A stretch of 64,000 nt of DNA from G963663615 sp963663615 (GCA_963663615.1 OY760517.1:2356001-2420000), one strand, 5' to 3'. Counted from the stretch's first letter, positions 53,186-63,939 are shown. Notes: a model not told the origin generated them from the sequence alone. Numbers and translations are program-made.

Positions 53186-55408
53186 TTATTTAATTAGCAT
53201 CATTTTACGAGTTTGTATAAACTCACCAGCTTTTATTTGGTAAAAATAAATACCTGATGAAAGCAGACTTGCATTAAACCTGACCTGATGTGTTCCGGCA
53301 CTTAGTTCACCGTTAACCAGTCTTGCTACCTGCTCACCCAATACATTATAAACATTAAGCTCTACATACTCGCTTGCAGGTAAGCTAAACTGTATAGTTG
53401 TTACTGGGTTAAAAGGATTTGGATAGTTTTGGGATAAAATATAATCTTGTGGGGTCAAATCAACTTGCTGTTCTTCTACTGATGTTATCATAGCTTTTTG
53501 AGCAGCAAGGTTTGCGTTGTTAACCAAATCATCCAAACTTTCACCGGCTACCATTGCAAAAGTAAAATTAAACGAGTTCTCTGGTGTTATGTTAGCTGGT
53601 CCGCTTGTTATATAAGACCTATAATCCCCCTGAACTGTATTATTGCTTCCGGTTGTCATAAAATTTGAATAGAGACTTGCTTCAAGGTCCTGAGAATTAA
53701 GAGTTGTAGTAACATTTGCTCCGGTAACATCCTGAAATGCAACAATACCATAATAATAATTAGATGATGGAGCATATTGGTAAACAAGTCTGTTTGTTAA
53801 ATCAACACCACCCATATTATCAACTGAGTTCCCAATATCCAGATCAGCAAATAGTCCGAAATATACATCTTCAATAGTTTCTGAAGTTTCATTAATTACA
53901 TTATATCTCAAAATAACAAAATCATCTCCACGATTAGAATATGTTCTTTGCTTTACTGAAAGACCAAGCTCAGGGCTTTTTTCGGTAAACTCGCATGAAG
54001 AAATTTGATTATAATTTTCTCTCTTAAAAAATGGGAACAGACTTCGTGAGTTCTCAAAATCATTTAAATCAAATTCGGACAAACTTCCTTTAATCACTCC
54101 ATCAGGTTTCATAATCGCAAAACCACCACCAAACAATACATTATTATTATCAATAAACTCAAAGACAGGGTCACTAAAGCTACCATCATTACTAATTTCA
54201 AATTTAATGTTGTTCGTATTATGCTTAAGGTTATCGTATGTGTTTATATCCGGATTTTTTAAATAAACTACTTCCTCTATATCTGAATTATCCGCATCAA
54301 CAATCTTTACAAAATACTCACCGGCATTGTGTATCGGAAACCGGAAATTTTCTGTACCAGAAATATTTAGATTTTCCACTAATGTATCGAGGTCGGAATC
54401 TGAATTCACACTATAATAAATATTAACATTATCAGTATTATATCCGTATAGATTAAATGCAATTGTTTCACCCGATTCAATTTCCTGATAATCTTTTGGA
54501 GTAATTGCTGATATAAATCCTCTATTTTCATAAGTATATGACAACTCAATGATAGTTGAACCAATTTTTGTAGTAGAATAGATGCATTCGCCATTGGAAT
54601 TATATTCTAATTCTTTCGTTTGATTTAATTCATATATACCATTTTGATATGTATAATACTCTTCTCTAATAACTTTATTATTTGAATTACGTATGTATTC
54701 TGTTTTGGAAGAAGGTTGAAAAGCTGAATTACTGATATTAAATAATTCCTCAAAGCTGGTTTTTAATAAATCGTTTTGATAAACATTTGTTTGACGAGCC
54801 ATATATCTTTCATCCTGATTCTCGTATTTAGTCCATGAAGTAATAACAACCTGATTTTCTGAATATTCATACTTACTGGTGAATTTTTGACCAAAGGACA
54901 AAAAATTTGATACTATTTTTATCAGACGTCCCTCTTCATATGTATAGTCTGAGAATGTAATTAGATTTTTTCCTATGTACTGATTATCCTGATCATAATA
55001 AGAATAGCTTTCAATTTTTGTTAATTGCCTGTCTTCATTATATAAGTATTCTGAAATACATCCAGATTGAGTGATAAGGTTATCATTAGTTAGAATATAA
55101 CTATTCTCTGAATCTGAAATACGGTGTATCATTTTTCGAATTAAATTATCCTGGAACACTTCAATATCACAGAACCAGTTATAATTGGCATTTACTTTAT
55201 TTTCAATATTAGTGAAAACATAATAATCAGACATTCTACCGTGTGAACTATTTCTTTCTTTAGTACCATTCCATGCTATGGAAAGTGCTTCAGCTTGCTG
55301 ATTATCAAGCTTATAACGCTCACCAATCTGCTTAATAAATGCTTTATTAATAGTTTGTTGTGCACTGATTGTAATTGAAAATATAAGAAGGCATATAACT
55401 ATCCTCAT
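53186..55408 (-). CDS. Secreted T9SS type A protein, 740 residues
   Basis: Signal peptide (about 1-16). The N-terminal about 290 residues contain repeated Tyr/Asp-rich segments (YEEGRLIKIVS, YSENQVVITSWTKYENQDE, YTYQNGIYELNQTKELEYNSNG), resembling the RHS/YD-like or DUF4595 repeats of other Bacteroidota surface proteins. Residues about 295-390 may be Ig-like. Residues about 400-640 hold the conserved SGPANITPENSFNFTFAMVA module and a GLFADLDIGNSVDNMGG acidic loop also present in the array genes. The end is a sorting domain (LSQNYPNPFNPVTTI, VYNVLGEQVARLV, SGIYFYQIKAGEFIQTRKMM). Function unknown. Next gene upstream has a nearly identical tail. Confidence 0.75.
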   Translation of the reverse strand: MRIVICLLIFSITISAQQTINKAFIKQIGERYKLDNQQAEALSIAWNGTKERNSSHGRMSDYYVFTNIENKVNANYNWFCDIEVFQDNLIRKMIHRISDSENSYILTNDNLITQSGCISEYLYNEDRQLTKIESYSYYDQDNQYIGKNLITFSDYTYEEGRLIKIVSNFLSFGQKFTSKYEYSENQVVITSWTKYENQDERYMARQTNVYQNDLLKTSFEELFNISNSAFQPSSKTEYIRNSNNKVIREEYYTYQNGIYELNQTKELEYNSNGECIYSTTKIGSTIIELSYTYENRGFISAITPKDYQEIESGETIAFNLYGYNTDNVNIYYSVNSDSDLDTLVENLNISGTENFRFPIHNAGEYFVKIVDADNSDIEEVVYLKNPDINTYDNLKHNTNNIKFEISNDGSFSDPVFEFIDNNNVLFGGGFAIMKPDGVIKGSLSEFDLNDFENSRSLFPFFKRENYNQISSCEFTEKSPELGLSVKQRTYSNRGDDFVILRYNVINETSETIEDVYFGLFADLDIGNSVDNMGGVDLTNRLVYQYAPSSNYYYGIVAFQDVTGANVTTTLNSQDLEASLYSNFMTTGSNNTVQGDYRSYITSGPANITPENSFNFTFAMVAGESLDDLVNNANLAAQKAMITSVEEQQVDLTPQDYILSQNYPNPFNPVTTIQFSLPASEYVELNVYNVLGEQVARLVNGELSAGTHQVRFNASLLSSGIYFYQIKAGEFIQTRKMMLIK

Positions 55409-55544
55409 CCTAACTCCTTTAATAATAACAAATTAGCACAAACAAGAGTTAATTATTACCAACTAATCAGCACGCAAATATCCACAAGCCAAACCTGTCA
55501 GGATTTAAGTTTTTCTGCTGATTAAATAGATAGCACCACAAAAA

Positions 55545-55590
55545 TATACCGTGATTCCTCATTACCTTCGTTTGTTACTTAAAACTTAAC
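55545..55590 (-). other. Nested hairpin between two array genes
   Basis: On the minus strand, TTTGTTA and TAACAAA pair around a nine-base loop, and flanking CTCATT/AATGAG can extend it. It sits in the 203 bases between the gene ending at 55612 and the gene starting at 55408, and may be a terminator or a leader structure. Confidence 0.35.
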
Positions 55591-55611
55591 AAATGAGAAA
55601 TCAATATTCAA

Positions 55612-58386
55612 TTATTTAATTAGTATCATTTTACGAGTTTGTGTAAACTCACCTGCCTTTATTTGGTAAAAATAAATACCTGATGAAAGCAGACTTGCAT
55701 TAAACCTTACCTGATGCGTTCCCACGTTTAGTTCGCTATTAACCAGTCTTGCTACCTGCTCACCCAATACATTATAAACATTAAGCTCTACATACTCGCT
55801 TGCAGGTAAGCTAAACTGTATAGTTGTAACTGGGTTAAAAGGATTTGGATAGTTTTGGGATAAAATGAATTCACGAAGAGTAAATTCCTTCTGATCATTA
55901 ACACCAACTGTAAAATCATAATATCTTGTGCGAACATTAGTAGCCAATTGTTTTAATACTGTAATACTGTTTAGAAAACTTGAACCTTGCTGAGCCATAA
56001 TAGCAATTACAGCTTCATTGGTATCTCCCGGTTCCATAGTAAAGGAACCCGAAGAGATATAATACCTCCTATTATTAGCCTCTGGTCCATCAGGCCAACC
56101 AAACCCCTCAAACCAGCCGGAAAAAGTTGTAGGTTCTCCAGCTAATGTATATTTAACAACCTCATTAGTAATTGGATCATAAATTTCATTACCATCATAA
56201 TCCAACCCCCTCATATAATTGTAATGAACAACCGTACCCTGATACCTGCCTACCGGAGCATCTGAAAAATTATTATTATTATAATTTTTGAGTCCTACTA
56301 CACTACTTGTCATTCCAATATTTTTTTTACCATCAATAACTCGTCCCATGAAAACAGCCGTATCGTTAGCTGCTCCCTCAACTACTGGACCCTGGAGTAA
56401 CATGTGTGCAATTGCTGGTGGTGTGCTTCCATAATATTCATCACTATTAACGGCGTTATAAAGGTACGCTATACCCAACGATGTATCACACCCCATATAA
56501 TCATCTAAAGCATAACCAACTTGTGAATCAGCAAAGTAGGAAAAGTACATATCGTTATATATATCTTCCGATTTGTTGATAAACAAATACTTTTTGAATA
56601 TTACATCAGGATAGTTTACAAGATTATAGACTGAAGTTCGAATCTCCAGCTTATCGATACTTGAACCTGCCAATGCAGCCGAGCGGTCATAATCAGCAGC
56701 AGTTGAAACCCACCACAATAGCTGATCTTCCGGTATGTCGGGTTCATCCACTGCGGGGTCATAAATGCCGTCAAAATTATTGTCAATCCATGGAGCACCA
56801 TCTTGTATGGGCCATTTATTATGTGCATCTTCATATGCATCCCTCTCACTACCTTCAGGTAAATTCTGCCAACCTTTTTTAACCTTATATATCCTGAATG
56901 TGGGATCAACCTCGTTAAGTACAGTCCCGTCATCCAGAATTTTACCACCCATCAAACCACCCCAAAAGGTTGCTCCATGTACTTTAACCGAATCCCCATT
57001 CATAAAACCCAGCAACGGACCATCAGCATATATCAGGGTATGATCTGCTCCTCTATCGGGGTAGTAAAACCCAGCAAAACCGGTTAACGGATTATATGCC
57101 CCTATACCACTCTGCCATACGTGCATTAGTATTTTATCGGTTTCAATAAAATCATGTTGTTCTCTCAAATCAATTGAAAAAGTAAAATCATCCTTCTTAA
57201 GTGGTTCTTCGGCAACTTCAATAACAAATTGTGCATTATCTGTTTTTACGTTAGGAACCACCCAGTTAAATTCAGCTGGTTCGGCAGGTATGTTTTCAGC
57301 AATTAGCTGGCTTCCGGTCTCATCCTCATAGTAAATATTAAGTGGAGTGTTACCAAGGTTTGTATGCCAGGCAATAGTTATCAAATCATTTGCATACAAC
57401 ACTTCTCCAATTTGCCCGTCAAGCTCAAGATATTTATAATTCAAATTGGCGTCGGTTTTAAGCATTGACCCGCCACCGCTTCCCCATAACCCATTAACGT
57501 AATGTAATTTGGAATAAATTTGTCCTGTATTGATTTCATTAACAACATTACCCGAAATATCAAATTCCATTACCCCTGTATAATATCTTCTGAATGAAGC
57601 AAGAATATTATTTCCTTTGTTGGCATAAGTAAATACCTGTGAAGTACATAACTCGTTATCAATCACAGCAAGAGTATCAAAATTTTGATCAGCAACAACC
57701 AGATAAAAATTACCTTGTATTAAAAACTTATCATCCTGAAGAGGTAATATATAATTTGATTTTTTTTCTACCTGTGCATTTTGAACAGTAAAAGAACCGT
57801 TAAAAATCATTGCAAGCTTATTTTGATAGAAATAAAAAAACTTGTTATCATCGAGCTTGTAAAGCTTTTTTTCTCCCCAGCCATTAGCGTAATCAGAATA
57901 TGTTGAATTTGTAGTGGAGGAAATTTCCGTCAAGTTCATATCATATTTTGAGAAAGTTAAATAATCATTTCCTGATGAAGAACTATGGCTCAAAAAATAG
58001 ATGTAGTTTTCATCTGAAATTAAAGCCAATGGAATTTTATCACCAAAATTTTTAGCTGAAACATAATTAAAATCTTTATCAACCAAGCGGATGTACTTAT
58101 TATCAGTATAGACCAAATTATCCTCACCCGCTTTCGCAATTAAATCAGCACTATGTTTTGCTAAACATTGGACTGTTTTTGATTTAATCACAGAACCGAA
58201 TTTATCATAATGTGTTAAACTTTTGCTATATCCAATTGAATTGCCACCAAAGGTAAATGAGGTTCCATCCTCATAACTAATCAACCCTAGTTCAGCACCT
58301 GTGCTACGGCTATCAAACTCATAGGTATCCAGTTGTGCCAAAAGCAAATTACTAAATACAATTATTAAAAGTATTACTCTCACCAA
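55612..58386 (-). CDS. Secreted T9SS type A giant protein, array member 1
   Basis: 924 residues. Signal peptide (about 1-17). An N-terminal part (about 20-325) has the alternating pattern of a beta-propeller. Residues about 330-400 contain an Ig/Kre9-like segment with AEFNWVVPNVKTDNAQFVIEV. The middle holds WPIQDGAPWIDNNFDGIYDP to VDEPDIPEDQLLWWV and YMGCDTSLGIAYLYN, shared by all array members. Then SGSFTMEPGDTNEAVIAIMA and the sorting domain (LSQNYPNPFNPVTTI to RKMILIK). It is six bases after member 2 in the transcript. Its tail is almost that of the 53186 protein, unlike the other members' tails. Role unknown; probably a cell-surface or shed adhesin-like protein. Confidence 0.78.
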   Translation of the reverse strand: MVRVILLIIVFSNLLLAQLDTYEFDSRSTGAELGLISYEDGTSFTFGGNSIGYSKSLTHYDKFGSVIKSKTVQCLAKHSADLIAKAGEDNLVYTDNKYIRLVDKDFNYVSAKNFGDKIPLALISDENYIYFLSHSSSSGNDYLTFSKYDMNLTEISSTTNSTYSDYANGWGEKKLYKLDDNKFFYFYQNKLAMIFNGSFTVQNAQVEKKSNYILPLQDDKFLIQGNFYLVVADQNFDTLAVIDNELCTSQVFTYANKGNNILASFRRYYTGVMEFDISGNVVNEINTGQIYSKLHYVNGLWGSGGGSMLKTDANLNYKYLELDGQIGEVLYANDLITIAWHTNLGNTPLNIYYEDETGSQLIAENIPAEPAEFNWVVPNVKTDNAQFVIEVAEEPLKKDDFTFSIDLREQHDFIETDKILMHVWQSGIGAYNPLTGFAGFYYPDRGADHTLIYADGPLLGFMNGDSVKVHGATFWGGLMGGKILDDGTVLNEVDPTFRIYKVKKGWQNLPEGSERDAYEDAHNKWPIQDGAPWIDNNFDGIYDPAVDEPDIPEDQLLWWVSTAADYDRSAALAGSSIDKLEIRTSVYNLVNYPDVIFKKYLFINKSEDIYNDMYFSYFADSQVGYALDDYMGCDTSLGIAYLYNAVNSDEYYGSTPPAIAHMLLQGPVVEGAANDTAVFMGRVIDGKKNIGMTSSVVGLKNYNNNNFSDAPVGRYQGTVVHYNYMRGLDYDGNEIYDPITNEVVKYTLAGEPTTFSGWFEGFGWPDGPEANNRRYYISSGSFTMEPGDTNEAVIAIMAQQGSSFLNSITVLKQLATNVRTRYYDFTVGVNDQKEFTLREFILSQNYPNPFNPVTTIQFSLPASEYVELNVYNVLGEQVARLVNSELNVGTHQVRFNASLLSSGIYFYQIKAGEFTQTRKMILIK

Positions 58387-58392
58387 TTACCT

Positions 58393-61149
58393 CTATTTTA
58401 TAAGTACCATTTTTTTAATATCCTTAAAACTACCGGCATCCAGTCTGTAAAAATATACACCGGAAGCAAGACCGGAACCATTAAAGTATATTTTATGTGT
58501 TCCGTAATTAAGTCCCCGTCTTTCTATCCTGCTTATTCTTCTACCCAAAACATCAAATATTTCGAGAACAGCATCTCCACCTTCCGGCAAATCGAACTGT
58601 ATAGTGGTGGTTGGGTTAAACGGATTTGGATAGTTTTGGTACAAGGTAAATCCTTCTGGCGGAGGGACAATACTATTTTGCTCAATTCCGGAAAATATTG
58701 TGTTGCTCTTATAATATTCGCTTACATCTGAAGCCAGTTCCTTTAATTCAGTTAAACTATTTATATTGGATGTGCCACGTGCCATCAAAATGGCAATTGT
58801 TACATCCTGGGTATCACCAGGCTCCATTGTAAACGGACCGCTTGCAAACTGAATACGTCTGTCACCGGGTGCAGATGGATGCGCATAACCACTTCCTTCT
58901 ATCCATCCGGTCCCAGCAACCGGATCACCATTAAAAGGGTATTTTGTTACAGTACCGGATCCCTCATTAATAATTTGTGAGCCATCTTCACCCAAACCTT
59001 GCATAAAGTTATACATATGGATGGTACCGGAATAGGCAAAAATGTCAGCATCAGAAAAAGGATATCTACTTTTTAATATATTTATAAATGAAGTCATTGG
59101 TAAAGCTTCATATCCAGCATTAACTTTAGCAACCGGCCCTTTAATTAACTGGTAACCCACAGCCGGAGGGTTTTCACCGTAATTATCTTCATCATCGTTA
59201 TCACCATTGTAGCAAAACATCATACCCAGAGAAGAATCGCATCCGCAATAATCATCACCGGCATTGCCAAGGTCAGGATCTGACCAATACCCAAAATAGG
59301 CATCTTCAAGTATAGTTTCTGTTTTGTTAATTATTTTATATCGTTTGAATACTACATCTTCAAAACCTGGCTCATCAATATCGAATACATAATTATGAAT
59401 TTCAATTTTATCCGGCGGACTGCCGTAAGCATTATTACTTGCAATACTATCATCCGAATTATTAACCCAAAATAACAGTTGATTTCCCGGTATATCAGGT
59501 TCATCGGTCTCAGGTTCATAAACACCATTATCATTCAAATCCTTCCACGGAGCACCTTGCTCAACCGGCCAGAATTTCTGAGCATATTCGGCATCTTTGC
59601 TTTCTTCTTCGGTAAGTGATTGTTGGCTTTTTACAGCTTTATAAATGCCAAATAGTTTATCATCTTTATCTGCTGCTATTCCGTTTGAATCGATATTGCC
59701 GGGAACAAAACCATGTGTATAAGTGCTTGCCTGAATTTTAATAAAATCATTTTGCTTATAACCAAACAAAAGTCCATCTTCAAAGATTGCCGAAACAGGA
59801 TAATATTCACCGTTATAATATTTTATCAATGTATTTTTAGGCCAATAAAATCCACTATCATCTGTGGTAGGATTATGGCTGCCCATTCCATCCGAACCCA
59901 CCCACATAGTTATTTCATTTGCATTTATGTAGTTAGTACTTTTGTAGTATGATAAATCAAATTCAGTGTAATCATACTTAAGGGGATTTTCTTCAAGCTC
60001 AATAAATAATATATTACCTACTGTAATCTCATCCGGTAATTTCCATTTTATACTATCTCTATCAACTGGTATATCTTCTGCAATTATATATTCATTTCCA
60101 TCCTCATCCGAATAAAACACCCTGACATTCCGGTTTTCAATGTTTGTATTCCATTTAATATAAATACTGTCACCGGGGAATAAATCACTTTCGAAAGCCT
60201 CAAGCTGCAAATATTCGGAAAAGCCTGTTGAATCTGCTTTCAGCAAATATTCATTTTCATCATCATAACTATATCCATAAATATACTCATTAAAATAAAG
60301 GTCATTATAAATGGCTCTTTTTTTGTAATAATTGCCGGTTCCGTTAATATCAATTACACCAATATAGCTAACCGAATCAATTATCCCGCACAAGGCAATT
60401 TTATCGTGGTAACAATCGAAGGAAACAATTTCATCAAATGTTTTATCTGGTTCAATTTCAGATAAATATTCACCATTACTATTCAAAAATGAAAACTTGT
60501 TATTTTCCAAAAGAACAAATTGTTCACCCTGATAAACAGATATATCATTAAGATTCGCTGCTGCCTCATTCTTATTGATTAGATGTAGATCTGAATCAAA
60601 CAGGAACCATGCTTTTGCTGATATACCAAGTAAAACGTTTCCGTAAGAATCGGAAACAACTCTATGCTTATTTGTTTCTAATATTGCATGAGAAATTGAT
60701 AAAGTATCTTTAATAAATTGATTTCCCCAAAATCCATACTTACATTTCACAAGGTTTTTAACACTAAATATAAAATAATAAATTCCATCTTTATTAATGC
60801 CAATTGCCCTTCGAGAACTAAAGCCTCCAAATACTGGAAATGTTCTTTCGAGCTCTAAACTTTTATTATATAAATAAAAATCACCAGTACCAGCAACATA
60901 TATCCCTCCATCTTGAGCAGGTAAAATTTCTCCCTTATAATCTCCACCAAAAGGAATGGTAGAAACTTTAATACCATATTTATTGAATATTGTTATGTCT
61001 TCATTCGAGATTGCCAAGTTATCATCTCCAACTCTAACCATCCCAAAATAACAATTAAAATCAATAGGATATACAAACTCATAAGTCTCATCCTGAGCGA
61101 ATAATAAAAACGTTACAACAAGATATAATAGTAGTGTACACCTTTTCAT
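58393..61149 (-). CDS. Secreted T9SS type A giant protein, array member 2
   Basis: 918 residues with the same layout as its neighbours: signal peptide (1-18), propeller-like N-terminus (about 20-320), Kre9/KNH-like region with DSIYIKWNTNIENRNVRVFY (about 340-360), the acidic block WPVEQGAPWKDLNDNGVYEP to TDEPDIPGNQLLFWV, then GCDSSLGMMFCYNGDNDDED, SGPFTMEPGDTQDVTIAILM, and the tail (YQNYPNPFNPTTTI, EIFDVLGRRISRIERRG, KKMVLIK). DLNDNGVYEPETDE resembles an EF-hand/dockerin calcium loop. Nine bases separate it from member 3 and six from member 1, so the array is probably one transcript. Confidence 0.78.
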   Translation of the reverse strand: MKRCTLLLYLVVTFLLFAQDETYEFVYPIDFNCYFGMVRVGDDNLAISNEDITIFNKYGIKVSTIPFGGDYKGEILPAQDGGIYVAGTGDFYLYNKSLELERTFPVFGGFSSRRAIGINKDGIYYFIFSVKNLVKCKYGFWGNQFIKDTLSISHAILETNKHRVVSDSYGNVLLGISAKAWFLFDSDLHLINKNEAAANLNDISVYQGEQFVLLENNKFSFLNSNGEYLSEIEPDKTFDEIVSFDCYHDKIALCGIIDSVSYIGVIDINGTGNYYKKRAIYNDLYFNEYIYGYSYDDENEYLLKADSTGFSEYLQLEAFESDLFPGDSIYIKWNTNIENRNVRVFYSDEDGNEYIIAEDIPVDRDSIKWKLPDEITVGNILFIELEENPLKYDYTEFDLSYYKSTNYINANEITMWVGSDGMGSHNPTTDDSGFYWPKNTLIKYYNGEYYPVSAIFEDGLLFGYKQNDFIKIQASTYTHGFVPGNIDSNGIAADKDDKLFGIYKAVKSQQSLTEEESKDAEYAQKFWPVEQGAPWKDLNDNGVYEPETDEPDIPGNQLLFWVNNSDDSIASNNAYGSPPDKIEIHNYVFDIDEPGFEDVVFKRYKIINKTETILEDAYFGYWSDPDLGNAGDDYCGCDSSLGMMFCYNGDNDDEDNYGENPPAVGYQLIKGPVAKVNAGYEALPMTSFINILKSRYPFSDADIFAYSGTIHMYNFMQGLGEDGSQIINEGSGTVTKYPFNGDPVAGTGWIEGSGYAHPSAPGDRRIQFASGPFTMEPGDTQDVTIAILMARGTSNINSLTELKELASDVSEYYKSNTIFSGIEQNSIVPPPEGFTLYQNYPNPFNPTTTIQFDLPEGGDAVLEIFDVLGRRISRIERRGLNYGTHKIYFNGSGLASGVYFYRLDAGSFKDIKKMVLIK

Positions 61150-61158
61150 ACGCTTCCC

Positions 61159-63939
61159 CTATTTTAGCAGTACCATCTTTTTAATATCAGTAAAACTACC
61201 GGCTTCCAGTCTGTAAAAATATATTCCCGAGGCAAGCCCGGATGCATTAAAGGTAAAATAATGTGTACCATAATTTAGTCCGCGTTTTTCTATCCTGCTT
61301 ATTCTTCTACCCAAAATATCAAAAATTTCGAGAACAGCATCTCCACCTTCCGGCAAATCGAACTGTATTGTGGTGGTTGGGTTAAAAGGATTTGGATAGT
61401 TTTGATACAAGGTATAGTTTGCAGGTGGAAGAACAGTCTTCCCCCTGTCATCAAATAATTTTGTGGAATTGTAATATTGCGGAATAGTTGAAGCTAATTC
61501 TTTTAGTTTTTTAACACTATCCAACCGATCATTACCCTGTGCTGCCAATACTGCAATAACAACCTCATTTGTATCCCCGGGGGCCATAGTGAATGGACCT
61601 GTTGAGATAATTATTTCCCTGAAATAAGGAGTGAATCCATAGTGTTCCAATTCGCCATCATACCAACCAGTTCCCGCAACAGGATCACCCCCAAGTGGAA
61701 ACTTTGTTATTTTTCCGGTTACCGGATCAACAATTGGAGTACCATACATTAAAAGCCCTTTCATAAGGTTATACAACATTTCATATTGGTCCTGAAAGTG
61801 AGGAAATTGAAATTCTTCACTGTTCTTAATGAAAAACGAAAATGCATTCAAGGGTAAGTTTTTATAATCTAATAAAATATCATTTTCATAAATTGCTGTA
61901 TCACCAATACTTTCAATTACCGGGCCTCTTACTAACTGATACCCAATTGCTGGTGGTTTATCTAAATAATAATACTCATCAAAGTTATCACCATTGTAAC
62001 CAAATGCCAAATTTAATGATGAATCACAACCAGCAATGTCATCATAATCTCCAATTTCTGGCCAAGAGTAATACGAAAAATACACACTATCCAATACAGA
62101 GTCTGTTTTATTCATGATCAGATATTTTTTAAAGATAACATTTTCAAATTCCGGTTTATCAATATCAAATACGGTACATGCAAATTCAATTTTTTCTGTT
62201 GGAATGGAATAATTGTAATAATTTGAATCATTAGCATGGGACGTCCAGAATAATATTTGTTTTCCGGGTAAATCAGGTTCATCAATCTCTGGCTCATATA
62301 TCCCATTATAATTATTATCTTTCCATGGTGCCCCGCGATATACAGGCCAGTGATTTTTAGCATACCTTGATTTATGTTTTTGCTTACTATCCTTTAGCTC
62401 TACCCAGTCTTTTCTATATTTATAAATGCCAAACTTTTTTGAGCCCTTATCACTGGTTGAATCGTCACTATATATTGTTCCGGGAGACATTCCGTCGAAA
62501 TAGAATGATCCCTGAATTCCAATTTCTCCGTTTTTCTTATACCCTATAAAGGGGGCATCCAAATAAACTAAAGGCAATCCTCTATCCCCTTTCCAGAATA
62601 AACCATTGCTACTACTAATATTACCAATTCTCCTCGCATCCTGACAAGTATTGCTGACCCACATGGTTAAATTATTCGCATCGATATAATCATTTGCTGA
62701 ATATACAATCAATTCGAGTGGTACGATACTCTTCCACACCCCTTCATCATTTACTTCGGCATAAATAGTTGAACCAGGAAAATCAGATAACGGTGTTTCC
62801 CATTCCAGGCTATCAATATCAACTTTTACATCACTGGCTATAGAATATTTTACACCGAGTGAATCAATTAAATATAAATCAACATTCTTATCTTTTAAAT
62901 TGGTATCCCATTTTAACCATGTAGTTGCCCCAGGTGGTATATAATCATCGGTTTCATGCAATTGAAAGTAATTATAATTTCCCTGTTTATCAGTTTTACA
63001 GATTGCATAATAATTCCATTCACTAATAAACAGATAAATATAATTTTTAAAAGCCATTGTGTTATAAGGCATTTTACATCCATCTGAGTAAGTAATATTT
63101 CCATTGAGGTCGGATATCCCAATACTGAAATCATCATCTAAAACGGTATAAAATGCTATCTTTCCGTCATCATAATCCGAACATGTAATATTACTACCAT
63201 TTAATTGTGGTTGAATTATACCTGTTTGGTCACCAAATTTATCCAGTAATTCAAAATAATTATTTACCCTGATATAAAAATTATTTTGTGTTGTAAATGA
63301 TAGGTCCCAAACGTCAACATTATATTCAGATTTGATTTCATTCAAATCTGAATCGAGATAAATCCAATACTTGCCGTAGCAGGCAATAAGTAAATTTCCC
63401 TCGCTACTTTGGTTGATTATAAACTTTCTGGTATTTATCAAATAAGAAGCTTGTTCGGTAAGCAATGTTTTACTTTTCTTAAATGCTCCCGTTGAATCAT
63501 AAATATCTATCACGATATTAAATTTGTCATAACCAGAAGATTTTCCACGAATCAGATACAGACCCCCGTTTGGATCGGTTAACATTGTAATTGTAACGCC
63601 TGCCGGTAATTCATATTTTTTCAATCTTTCCAGGTTGTTATTAAACTTTACAATCGTCGAGTCATTTGCCAATAAATAAAAAGTGCTATTATTTCCAGAC
63701 CAAATATGTTCTCTATCTTTATAATCTTCTCCTAATTCAACTTCAGTCGGTATTGATTTAATTAAAACTCCATATTCATCGAACAGAGTTAAATTTAAGT
63801 TCTGTAAAACAATACTACCATCACTTAAAACAGCATGAGAGTAGTAATGCTCATCTTCCTGAATTCGTTCATAAGTACCTGTTTGTGCAAAACAACCTGA
63901 TGAGAAAAGAAATAACAATACTACTATTAACGCTTTCAT
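61159..63939 (-). CDS. Secreted T9SS type A giant protein, array member 3
   Basis: 926 residues. Signal peptide (1-18, IVVLLFLFSSGCFAQ; the Cys is not in a lipobox with a Gly/Ala-Cys end at the right distance, so ordinary cleavage at FA-Q is likely). Layout as in members 1 and 2, with a propeller-like N-terminus, KNVDLYLIDSLGVKYSIASD in the Kre9-like region, WPVYRGAPWKDNNYNGIYEP to IDEPDLPGKQILFWT, GCDSSLNLAFGYNGDNFDE, SGPFTMAPGDTNEVVIAVLA and the tail YQNYPNPFNPTTTI to KKMVLLK. The tail matches member 2 and member 4 closely. It lies seven bases after member 4. Confidence 0.78.
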   Translation of the reverse strand: MKALIVVLLFLFSSGCFAQTGTYERIQEDEHYYSHAVLSDGSIVLQNLNLTLFDEYGVLIKSIPTEVELGEDYKDREHIWSGNNSTFYLLANDSTIVKFNNNLERLKKYELPAGVTITMLTDPNGGLYLIRGKSSGYDKFNIVIDIYDSTGAFKKSKTLLTEQASYLINTRKFIINQSSEGNLLIACYGKYWIYLDSDLNEIKSEYNVDVWDLSFTTQNNFYIRVNNYFELLDKFGDQTGIIQPQLNGSNITCSDYDDGKIAFYTVLDDDFSIGISDLNGNITYSDGCKMPYNTMAFKNYIYLFISEWNYYAICKTDKQGNYNYFQLHETDDYIPPGATTWLKWDTNLKDKNVDLYLIDSLGVKYSIASDVKVDIDSLEWETPLSDFPGSTIYAEVNDEGVWKSIVPLELIVYSANDYIDANNLTMWVSNTCQDARRIGNISSSNGLFWKGDRGLPLVYLDAPFIGYKKNGEIGIQGSFYFDGMSPGTIYSDDSTSDKGSKKFGIYKYRKDWVELKDSKQKHKSRYAKNHWPVYRGAPWKDNNYNGIYEPEIDEPDLPGKQILFWTSHANDSNYYNYSIPTEKIEFACTVFDIDKPEFENVIFKKYLIMNKTDSVLDSVYFSYYSWPEIGDYDDIAGCDSSLNLAFGYNGDNFDEYYYLDKPPAIGYQLVRGPVIESIGDTAIYENDILLDYKNLPLNAFSFFIKNSEEFQFPHFQDQYEMLYNLMKGLLMYGTPIVDPVTGKITKFPLGGDPVAGTGWYDGELEHYGFTPYFREIIISTGPFTMAPGDTNEVVIAVLAAQGNDRLDSVKKLKELASTIPQYYNSTKLFDDRGKTVLPPANYTLYQNYPNPFNPTTTIQFDLPEGGDAVLEIFDILGRRISRIEKRGLNYGTHYFTFNASGLASGIYFYRLEAGSFTDIKKMVLLK

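Noticed and set aside
56616..57043. Overlapping frames on both strands in the array
   Set aside because: They arise from the biased composition of the 924-residue gene and show no protein features.
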